DNA from: Chara braunii
Lineage: Eukaryota; Streptophyta; Charophyceae; Charales; Characeae
DNA: 51,491 bases
Assembly (NCBI GenBank): GCA_003427395.1
Contig: BFEA01000054.1
Span: forward strand, 4,151,026-4,202,516
Direction of reading: 5' to 3'
Both the position numbers and the translations under genes were made by a program. Of the stretch, positions 44,064-51,491 are shown one piece after another; the stretch's first letter is position 1; the number at the start of each line of letters is the position of its first letter. Below the pieces are notes generated by a model that saw nothing but the letters and a program-made list of their open reading frames with translations, did no database searches and had not been told where the DNA came from.

Positions 44064-45240
44064 TTTCTTAAGTTTGAAACCGTTGATGTATTGGTTCGTT
44101 GGTATCGTGCGATCCGTTGTTTTTCTGGTGCTTCTACCCATGCTTCGTTGCGGGGTGTGTTGGCACGGGCTCTCAAAGGTAAGGTTGGTATTGATGTTCG
44201 TCGAAGGATTATGGGGCGAATGGTCTATGATCATCGCCTTAGTTCGTCGAAGGTTCATGCTCTTGTTTTACGAATTGTCGATTTTGCTCAAATCAATCTA
44301 GGGACTGGTCGTCAGGAAAGTCAGGTTTGTTTGGCGTAAGAACACACCACTTTCTGGTCACTTATGAATTTTTCGCCACGCAGTTAATGAGGGTGATCGT
44401 TGTGTTTGTAATTGTCATTTGGACCCGGGATGGGAACACTCAGGGTTTCATGGCACGACCCGGATAGGTAACATTCCGGGCATTCTTGATTTGCTCCGTA
44501 ACTCTAGGAATATTCCTCGGGTTCGCCCGGAAGACAGTTTGTTCGACCTTGGTAAGCAATTACTCGCGGTTTGTAGTTATCTCCGCTCAACCTTTGTTCT
44601 GGACCGCCATCTAGTCCTTGAGTGTTGGGGGGAAGACGCTGATTGTAGCTCATCATCGGTGGATACGAGAATCTTGTCAAATTGGTTGTTCAGGCTGCGA
44701 CGTTTTGTTTGTGTTCCTATTGATGGGAATACGACAGACACGTTGGTAATTTGTTTTTCTTTGTACCACCATTATCTCCATATGACTTTCAATTGGAATC
44801 TGTCTTTTATTCCGATAGAATTGGAGGTGTGTTCCGTGCTCACGAATATGCGTTCAGAGTTTGAACGCCTACGTCTGGGTAAGTTGGGGAAATATGACGC
44901 TTGTGGCAGTTTTGGTGATGCTTATGTTATGCCTAAGCATAAGGACCTCTCGTGGTGGCGTCCGATTTCCCCTACTTGTGCGGAGCCTGCCAGAGCTGCA
45001 AGTGGGCGGGTTGCAAGTGCTCTGAACTGCCTCCTTTTTGCGCTGTCAGTTCGGTCTAGTTTTAACCTTAACGCGATTATGGGGATTGAGCCGGGTCTCC
45101 GTGCTATGAGCCAGCACTTCAGCAAGATGGATGGGTATTGCGATTTGCTATCTGCATCTTTTGACATTAAAGATATGTTCGTCTCTCTTCCACACTCGGA
45201 TATCATTTTGATGCGTCTGATTGGGTGGTCTCCTTTTTTG

Positions 45241-46060
45241 AGGACCGGGATTGCAAAGGGGTTAACGTTGCTAAGAGAGGTAGGAGGTCGTCGCTATCCT
45301 ATGGGGGCTCACGGGATGAGTGCAGGTTTGTCTCTTTGGAACAGATTAGGCTCATGGTTCGCTTTGGCTTATGATTCACCTTCATTTTCTCGGCTGGAGT
45401 TCTACTTAGGCAGGTTGTGGGGGTGCCTATGGGCAAATCTTAGAGTTGTCCCTTAGCTTGTATTCTCTGCACCTATGCAGAATGGAGATTCCTTCGCAGT
45501 CTGGGTAATGAAAGATGCTTGGTGGATGGTTTTCGAATTGTCGATAATGTGACGATTTTCATTGCTGTTTTGCGGAGTAAGGGTAGAGATGCGGCGTTGT
45601 ATATCTTGGAACGTTTCATCCTCTGCTATGGGTCAGTCCTCAGGCTGGTGAGGACCGGGGTTGCAAAGGGGTTAACGTTGCTAAGAGAGGTAGGAGGTCG
45701 TGACTATCCTATGGGGGCTTACGAGATGAGTGCAGGTTTGTCTCTTTGGAACAGATTAGGCTCATGGTTCGCTTTGGCTTATGATTCACCTGCATTTTCT
45801 CGGTTGGAGTTCTGCTTAGGCAGGTTGTGGGGGTGCCTATGGGCAAATCTTCGAGTCGTCCCTTAGCTTGTATTCTCTGCACCTATGCGGAATGGAGATT
45901 CCTTCGCAGTCTGGGTAACGAAAGATGCTTGGTGGATGGTTTTCGCATTGTCGATAATGTGACGATTTTCATTGCTGTTTTGCGGAGTAAGGATAGAGAT
46001 GCGGCGTTGTATATCTTGGAACGTTTCATCCTCTGCTATGGGTCGGTCCTCAGGCTGGTT
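45241..46060 (+). repeat. 410-bp tandem duplication in the PLE reverse transcriptase
   Basis: Units 45241-45650 and 45651-46060, both starting AGGACCGGG[A/G]TTGCAAAGGG. They differ at a modest number of scattered bases. The duplication repeats motifs B and C and is not a multiple of three. Confidence 0.95.
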
Positions 46061-46397
46061 CGTACGGATGAATCCCCGACTTGTTGGACTTTTGCTGGCG
46101 TGACTATCCATAAACATGGAATTAATCTGAGGACTGTTGTCATTCTCAAGAATGCAACATCCGTATGGGAGCTTGGGAATCTGGCCTTTGGCTGCTTTTA
46201 GGATTATGTCTCTTATTCCAGTAAGAAAGCGAAGATTGGAGCTATTCTAGTTTTACAAGAATATATCTGGCGTCCTGATAAAGGATGAAGAGGTAGTGTT
46301 ATTTTCAGATTGCCAGGTGGTAGGAGGGTGTCGCTATTTTCTTCAAAATCTAGGTTCTTGTTCATGCTCTTGATTCCTTTATTTCCATTTTTCAAAT

Positions 46398-46497
46398 TGT
46401 ACATTCAAGGGACGCTGGACCCGGTCTCCAGCAGGTGATGCTCCCCACCAATAGATGGAGCTTCTTTTCAAAAAAAAAGAAAAAAAGAAAAAAAAAA
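46398..46497 (+). repeat. free-standing LINE-type tail core (copy k) inserted in the PLE
   Basis: CAAGGGACGCTGGACCCGG, TCTCCAGCAGGTGATGCTCC, CCACCAATAGATGGAGC, then an A-rich tail (46470-46497). The third hairpin is absent: the copy passes straight from GGAGCTTC to the A-rich tail. Confidence 0.8.
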
Positions 46498-47135
46498 GGG
46501 TTTTTTGCCTTACCTCGGATGTATGGGGACAACATGAGGCCCTTCTGATTGCCAAACATGAGCTGATCCGCCGAGGCTACCCACGACGATTGGTGACTTG
46601 GTCTTTTCGATGCTTTGGAGCCAAATTTGGTGGGTCTATTGTTGAGGTTGTGGCGGCATGTGAGTGATCAGGGGTTTGACTTTCTTGCCAAACAGGCCCT
46701 TTATGGGGCATGTATTCTATGTTTTCGATGTGGTGCATCGACCCCGAGTACCGGTTCACTTCTTCGAAGTGTGTGTGTTTTTTCAGTCTTACGCAGGGTT
46801 TTTTTTGTACCTTCTGAAGTTTTTTGTTTTCGGGTTCTCCGACCGGGCAGGGTGCGGCTGCACTATTCTACCCTGGCACCGACCGCTTTGTGCCATTTTT
46901 TCGCGCCTGGGGTCGACCTTCTGACACTCTGCCGATCGAGACGGTTTTCGGTACACCTAAGCGCTTCGGGTACCTCTTGGGTGTGGTTCCTCGTCAAGAT
47001 TTCTGTATTTACTTGCGCTGCTGCCTGAAGTTTTTCCTTCCACTTCGATGGCAAATGTGCGCTGACGGTTGTAGTGTACGCGAAGGCGACGCTCCGGGCG
47101 ACAGTGATATCTTTCGTCTTCAGAAGCTTGTGAGC

Positions 47136-47766
47136 CCTCTACCGCAGAGTACTGAGGCGCCAACCTGGCATAGCCTGCCTGTCACGAGCTCTGGATGCAG
47201 CGTGAGCTATCGTACTTCTGGATTTTCGTCGCCGACGCCATTCACCTTTCTTCTACTTGGCGGCCTTGCTTGTGCTGCTGTGCTGTTCTGCTGTGTTGTT
47301 CATGGTTTTTTTGTCTGTCTGCGTTGCAGGTATCTTTACTGTGACCTGGCATCATGGCGTTTGCCCACCTTCTCCTCATGACGGTTTTAGGGACATCTAC
47401 GGACACTTCGGATGTTCGTCTCTTCTTCTCAGGAGTTTTCTCCTTCCGATTGGCTGTGATGGCCTTGGATGGCGGCTGCGTCTATAGGTTGAGAGGGTGT
47501 AGATTGGGTATAGGATAGCTATATATAGGGCCAAGGCCTTGGTATGGCCCCTATCAGTGGTATGGCAGCATCTTTTGATCTGTCCTCCTGATGAGTCTAT
47601 GTGCAGGATAGACGAAACGCGTTGAGGGTTGGCCGCATGGCTGGTTGATCGTGATATGCTGTATTCTTCAAGTATTTTGCGTGCGTAACGGAGTCATATG
47701 CATTGGTGTATCTTTGTTTTGCTCCGATCTCACGCTGGATCTGTCTTGCCGGACAGTTTTCCCTTT
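47136..47766 (+). repeat. PLE right pseudo-LTR
   Basis: Direct repeat of 41229-41846. TATATATA at 47520-47527 and CCAAGGCCTTGG at 47531-47542 are both retained, as is the hammerhead. It ends where a minus-strand SINE-like sequence begins. Confidence 0.9.
47583..47628 (+). ncRNA. hammerhead ribozyme motif, right pseudo-LTR
   Basis: Same architecture as the left copy. Helix II is GTCTAT/ATAGAC (47595-47600, 47608-47613), so the left copy's T-G pair is a C-G pair here. The loop is GTGCAGG. The cleavage triplet is GTT (47621-47623) instead of GTC; this still obeys the NUH rule but is usually slower. Confidence 0.88.
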
Positions 47767-47789
47767 CCCTATATAGAGGGGACCCCTGC

Positions 47790-48177
47790 AAGCATAGGGC
47801 CTCGCAAACGAGGTAATTCATGTTGCCCCCCGCCCCAACAGCGGTAGTCAGAAATGGGGTAGGGCCGCCGGTGGGGGTCCGGCTAACGCAAAGATCGGGC
47901 ATTTTGCCAGTAGCTGAGCCTCCCTTTCTCATCGTCCCCCACCCCTCACTGAGTAGCAGCAGAGGCTATGGCCAACACTCTCCCACCCACCACACACAAC
48001 CCACTCGCGCTCACACTCACACCCGTGTTGGTCATAGACCCCGCTAATACCGATCAGGGGTATCCAGAGGACTATCACAGTCCGTTGGCACTAAGTGCGC
48101 CACACGCGGCCATGGGGCTTGAACCCACAACCTCCTGAATGCCACTTGCATGCCTAACCAACTCAGCTAGGCCGCTG
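47790..48177 (-). repeat. tRNA-derived SINE family S2
   Basis: The minus strand from 48177: GCGGCCTAGCTGAGTTGGTT (A box) then GGAGGTTGTGGGTTCAAGCC (B box), as in a tRNA gene without an intact fold, followed by a body shared with 37845-37975. The 3' limit is uncertain; 47907 is the last base seen in both copies. Confidence 0.75.
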
Positions 48178-48600
48178 GATCCTCCTCTTTCTCAGAACTC
48201 CTCTTTCTCAGAACGTAACCGCAATGTCACAAAAAAAAAAAAGAAAAAAAAAAAAAGAAGTCCGTAACTGCAATGGCAATTCGTCAGGTGGGCAGCCCAC
48301 ACTGCGATGCTGCAGCTGTCCTGGCACACTCTGGCAAGGGCTCCATTGCTACACCCATGAAACGCCTCAGTTTCTACACCCACGAGCTGTTGACCTGAGC
48401 TAGTCCAATTGTTGATGATGATACCAGAAGGCTGGAAAAAGAAAGAAAAAACGTCTTTCCGTTTTTTATGGGAACCCCACCATCCGCCACTGATTTGTGA
48501 CCATCTATCATTCTAATCTTAGGCCACAGCCCAGATCGACTAATGCTGGCCAGGGTATTCTGTTTTTTTTGTTTTTTTTTTGAAAAAACTAGATTCTTCT
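48178..48600. other. no gene seen; A- and T-runs
   Basis: A-rich runs at 48230-48256 and T-runs at 48562-48580. No coding features. Confidence 0.5.
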
Positions 48601-48602
48601 CT

Positions 48603-48990
48603 CAATTTATTATTATTATTATTATTATTCTTATTGTTATTATTATTATAATTATTATTATTATTTTAAAGCCCAGGGTGTTGTAGAGACCGGTTACTAG
48701 GCACACATTAATCACCAGGAGCGGTCAGCCATGGCCGTCCTGAGGGAACGAGGCTACCTTCCCATCCCATCCTCACGTCAATACTCCTAGCGCACCCCCT
48801 ATCTCTACTATTCTACCTCAGTGTGACCAGCACTTAGGACCGTTGCCCCTATCGAGGGGAACTTGGACCGAACAGCAGTGACAGGCACCAGGGCTAGCCA
48901 TGACCCAGCCCTGGTGGAAGCGGAATCGAACGAACCACGTCGCACGGGAACTTCGGACGCCAGGCACGAGCAATCACCTATTAGCCCCTA
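48603..48990 (-). repeat. tRNA-derived SINE family S3 with (AAT)n tail
   Basis: The minus strand holds a B-box-like GGTTCGTTCGATTCCGC (about 48930), a body shared with 36757-36895, and a terminal (AAT)n run (TTATTA at 48608-48666). Confidence 0.7.
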
Positions 48991-49006
48991 AGTTGAGCAA
49001 CTGATA

Positions 49007-49325
49007 ACTCACGCCCTCTACTCGCCCACCACAGTCCTAGTAGATTTTAAGGTGGGGTACTTATTCTCGAAACGCCTATCCTCATCGTCAGTTGATCCAG
49101 ACCAATCAGTGACTCACGCCCTCTACTGGCCCCCACAGCCCTAGTCTGCCATACACAGTCTAGCTGATATTAAGGGGGGTACTTATCATCGAGACGCCTA
49201 TCATCATCAGTGGTTGATCCAGACCAACCAGCGACTCACGCCCTCAACTCGCCCACCACTTCCTAGCTGATATTAAGGGGGATACTTACCATCGAACGCC
49301 TATCATCATTATCGGTTGATCATGA
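49007..49325. repeat. minisatellite, about 3 units of 92-122 bp
   Basis: Units start ACTCACGCCCTC at 49007, 49112 and 49234. Each contains GCCCACCAC or GCCCCCACAG, TTAAGG[T/G]GG[G/A]TACTTA, and ends CGCCTATC...GTTGATC. Confidence 0.85.
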
Positions 49326-49404
49326 TCTTCTCCAGCCCAATGGTTGTGAATGTGTATATGTGCTCTGTATCTTACAGATGTGTGTCCGTGGGCTATGTGT
49401 AGGT

Positions 49405-49470
49405 TGTTATGTGTATGTGGACCCGATTTCATAGCAGATGCTGCTCCCCACCATGGAGCATCTGCACGGT
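49405..49470 (+). repeat. LINE-tail core fragment
   Basis: GTGGACCCGATTTCATAGCA, then GATGCTGCTCCCCACCATGG. Short and diverged, without a poly(A). Confidence 0.55.
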
Positions 49471-49594
49471 GAGTGTACAGTATGTGTATGGTATCGTGGT
49501 GTATAGTATCTGTGTATGGTATCGTAGTGCTATCAGGGTGGTATCTCGGTGTGTGGATGTGTGTGGTAGAGACAGGTCTATCTGGACAGGACTC

Positions 49595-49685
49595 CCCCCA
49601 AAGTCCGAAACCGGACTCGAACCTGTGACCTACAGCATGAAACTGGAAGGCTCTACCACATGTACTTCCGTAGGAAGTAGGTATA
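49595..49685 (-). repeat. tRNA-like fragment (SINE head)
   Basis: The minus strand has ATGTGGTAGAGCC (A-box remnant) and CACAGGTTCGAGTCCGG (perfect B box). It does not fold as a full tRNA by eye. Confidence 0.5.
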
Positions 49686-49729
49686 ATGCGTGCAGTGTCT
49701 AGGCTGGGGACAATCATCAGAGCGACCAA

Positions 49730-49985
49730 AGCCAACAACACCCAGCAACCAACGTGAAGTCTAGGCCAGCATACAACACCCATGGACTGACCCCTGGGTG
49801 GTGCGCAGGCAGTCTGTAATAGTACCATGCGTCATCCCAGGGGTATGTGTGTCCAGCCGTGCGTCAATCTAACGCCCTGCCGGTGTCCATGCGCAAGGCT
49901 GCGGAGTTTTGAGCCCGCAACCTCATACCACAATGCGCATTTCCAACCGGTGCTCTAACCACTGAGCTACATCAACTGGACTTTC
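49730..49985 (-). repeat. tRNA-derived SINE family S1
   Basis: The minus strand from about 49980: GATGTAGCTCAGTGGTTAGA (A box, well kept), GGTTGCGGGCTCAAAACTCC (B-box region), then a body with GCATGGACACCGGCAGGGCG, GACGCACGG and GGACACACATACCCCTGGG. The same body is at 50908-51090 on the plus strand. Confidence 0.8.
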
Positions 49986-50089
49986 TTCTCGCAACTTCAT
50001 CTCACACTACCTGTCTACCACTACAGTAACTCCTGATTGTAGGCATAGGGGGAACCCTGTAGCAGCCAGAACCGTGTTGACGAGAGAAC

Positions 50090-50387
50090 ATGCGGGGGCT
50101 GCTCCTGACCTGCAGGTAGGCGATACTGGCTAGGGGACAGCCAGTAGCATCAGGGACCATGCCAATAGGACCAATCCCTGTGCCTCCCCTCAGGTCGCCT
50201 CCGCTACGAACATCAGCAGACTCTGCTCAATGCCGATTGGGGGATCCAGACTCCAGTGGTCTATCTCTAGGTGTCGGGCGCCAAGCATGCCCAGGAAGGT
50301 ACATGAGGCCAATGGGGATTCAACCCACGACCTCCTGAATGTCACTTGCGAGCCTTACCAACTGAGTTAGGCCGCTGGATGCCTCCC
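50090..50387 (-). repeat. tRNA-derived SINE, S2-like head with a different body
   Basis: The minus strand reads GCGGCCTAACTCAGTTGGTA (A box) and GGAGGTCGTGGGTTGAATCC (B box), very like S2's head, but the downstream body (CATGTACCTTCC...) is not the S2 body. Confidence 0.7.
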
Positions 50388-50389
50388 TA

Positions 50390-50895
50390 CGGCTCTGATT
50401 CCGGTGGAAACCCCATGGGATCAGCATATGCCCTTTTTCTTTTTTCTTTTTCTTTTTCAAATGGGGGCCCAGTGCCATGGCATCAGCATATGCTTTTTTT
50501 GAGCTCGCAGAATAATAGAAGGAGATACCACAAGGGAATACCAATATAACCTAATTGGCTATGAGGAGAATAACCAATAAGCAATAACCCTTCAAATCAT
50601 TTTGTAATTGTAAGATTCCTGCAGGTGCCGCAAAAAAAAAAAAGAAAAAAAAAGGATGTCATAGCTCCCGCAAAGTAATCACTTCCATCTATTCCGAGGG
50701 AGGGAGGAGCAGAGATCCGATTCTCATGGCATCTGGAAGTGTAGGGGCATTGAACCTGGAACCTGGCTGGCTTATGGCGCAGGTAGGGAAGTAGGTTACA
50801 TACATTACGAAGAATAATTATTGCAGAAGAAAGAGACTTTTCGGATCTCTTTTCCCCCAAAACGAAGACCCCTTCATTTATAACCTGCCCAATGC
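50390..50895. other. no gene seen
   Basis: T-rich and A-rich runs (50433-50458, 50630-50654). No coding features. Confidence 0.5.
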
Positions 50896-51095
50896 CCTGG
50901 GTCCCACTATGAGGTTGCGGGTTCAAATCCGCAGCCTCACGCATGGACACCGGCAGGGCGTTAGAACGACGCACGGTTGGACACACACCCCTTGGGCTGA
51001 CGCATGGGCTGACACATGGTAAGCTATTACAGATACTGCCTGCGCACGACCCAGGGGACTGTCCATGGTGTTGTAGGTTGGGTCCTGGCCTATGA
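50896..51095 (+). repeat. tRNA-derived SINE family S1, plus-strand copy
   Basis: GAGGTTGCGGGTTCAAATCC (B box) then GCATGGACACCGGCAGGGCG, GACGCACGGTTGGACACAC, GACGCATGG and CTGCCTGCGCACGACCCAGG. Collinear with the minus-strand copy at 49730-49985. The A-box side is not clear. Confidence 0.75.
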
Positions 51096-51249
51096 GGGGT
51101 TTGCCCGATACAGTTAGCAGTCTAATGAGGATGCAGGCACGGGTTTGTGGTTAGACTGCTCATGTGTGTTGGTTACGTTAGGCTCTGCTTTGGGGGGGGG
51201 CAAGGACCTGAGGTGGGATGAGGTCCCGTTTGGGGGGAGGGTTGGCTTG

Positions 51250-51405
51250 GGACAAGCTCTGCTGGAGGATATCGGTGGGGAACCTACAGTAGGGGATTGT
51301 CTTCAGGGATCCTGGTAGGAGGGGTGTTAGTAGACAGACTCTGGTGGAGGAAATCATCGGGGAACCTGCAGTAGGGGCTGTCTGAGGGGATCCTCCAAGA
51401 TAGGA
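51250..51405 (+). repeat. tandem duplication, unit about 82 bp
   Basis: Two units, each with CT[G]GTGGAGGA-like sequence and ATCGG[T]GGGGAACCT[A/G]CAGTAGGGG (51268-51295 and 51350-51377), then a GGGATCCT block. Confidence 0.75.
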
Positions 51406-51491
51406 TGGTCTGCGTCCCATAAATTAGTTGCTGACTGTAGATAGGTACCTGTCGTGGGTCCAGAAACCAACCTCCTTTTTTTTTTTTTTTT

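Larger units (their letters stand above)
44064..46667 (+). pseudogene. PLE reverse transcriptase, broken
   Basis: After a frame-3 linker (44091-44337) the RT runs in frame 1 from about 44330: CVCNCHLDPGWEH, GDAYVMPKHKDLSWWRPIS (fingers), ASFDIKDMFVSLPHSDI (motif A, D at 45163). Then comes a block that does not belong between motifs A and B, and VVGVPMGK (motif B, 45415 and again 45825), ILCTYAEWRFLRSLG, and FRIVDNVTIF, where the family's YxDD should be (45540-45548, 45950-45958). The thumb continues RTDESPTCWTFAGVTIHKHG, YSSKKAKIGAIL, and, beyond the inserted tail, HELIRRGYPRRLVTW (46560), typical of PLEs. The 410-bp duplication and a TAG in the first motif B (45436 region) destroy it. Confidence 0.82.
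41229..47766 (+). mobile_element. Penelope-like retroelement with N-terminal GIY-YIG, pseudo-LTRs and hammerhead ribozymes
   Basis: About 6.5 kb: left pseudo-LTR (41229-41846), CCHC-containing ORF1, GIY-YIG endonuclease, reverse transcriptase, right pseudo-LTR (47136-47766). The GIY-YIG domain precedes the RT, as in the permuted Chlamys/Naiad-type PLEs known from green algae and animals; canonical Penelope has it after the RT. Direct-repeat pseudo-LTRs and hammerhead motifs are also known PLE traits. The copy is inactive (stops, a 410-bp internal duplication, V-D-N in place of YxDD, and a tail insertion at 46398-46497). Confidence 0.85.

Noticed and set aside
48085-48177. Minus-strand tRNA gene
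   Set aside because: A and B boxes are present, but the acceptor and anticodon stems do not pair properly by eye, and the downstream body is repeated elsewhere, so it is a SINE head.
49890-49985. Minus-strand tRNA gene
   Set aside because: The A box is good, but the B-box loop is altered and the body matches the SINE at 50.9 kb.
1-51491. CRISPR arrays, operons or bacterial-type genes
   Set aside because: No regularly spaced identical repeats and no prokaryotic-like gene layout; everything points to a eukaryotic repeat region.

Overview
This is a eukaryotic, nuclear-type window made almost entirely of old transposable elements. I recognise no host gene, rRNA, functional tRNA gene or CRISPR array. 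Several retroelement proteins (the Ty3/gypsy gag near 5.2-6.0 kb and the CCHC protein at 42.3 kb) resemble, from memory and without any search, proteins abundant in the charophyte alga Chara braunii. My best guess is therefore a charophyte green alga close to Chara. Scattered single Ns and a 225-base N run (37620-37844) show it is draft assembly.

Layout. 1-2.8 kb: CT-rich low complexity and a decayed 30-bp minisatellite. 2.85-7.03 kb: a broken Ty3/gypsy element on the minus strand (primer-binding-site candidate, leader repeats, gag, protease, part of the reverse transcriptase). 8.3-31.5 kb: a nest of L1-like LINEs on both strands, in eight pieces. The two largest run 15.1-22.7 kb (plus) and 25.2-31.2 kb (minus); each keeps ORF1 remnants, an AP-type endonuclease, a reverse transcriptase and a C-terminal zinc region, all broken by stops and frameshifts. 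A non-autonomous hAT-type DNA transposon (13959-15116), with an exact 8-bp target duplication, sits at the 5' edge of one LINE. 31.8-41.2 kb: an unclassified modular repeat (here 'family X'), tRNA-derived SINEs, two 111-bp TA-flanked MITEs and a fragment of a Penelope-like reverse transcriptase.

The most interesting unit is 41229-47766: a Penelope-like retroelement (PLE) bounded by two direct repeats of about 620-630 bp (pseudo-LTRs). Between them, in order, are an intact 292-codon ORF with a CCHC zinc knuckle, a GIY-YIG endonuclease upstream of the reverse transcriptase (the permuted, N-terminal arrangement), and the reverse transcriptase. Each pseudo-LTR carries a complete minimal hammerhead ribozyme motif; the two copies differ by a compensating change in helix II. 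This copy is inactive: stops interrupt the GIY-YIG domain, a 410-bp tandem duplication splits the reverse transcriptase, the catalytic YxDD reads V-D-N in both duplicates, and a LINE-type 3' tail has inserted near the end.

A second theme is a LINE 3' tail made of three hairpins, found at the ends of LINEs and as many free-standing short copies with poly(A)-like tails. One hairpin shows base-pair covariation between copies. 47.8-51.5 kb is mainly tRNA-derived SINEs and minisatellites.
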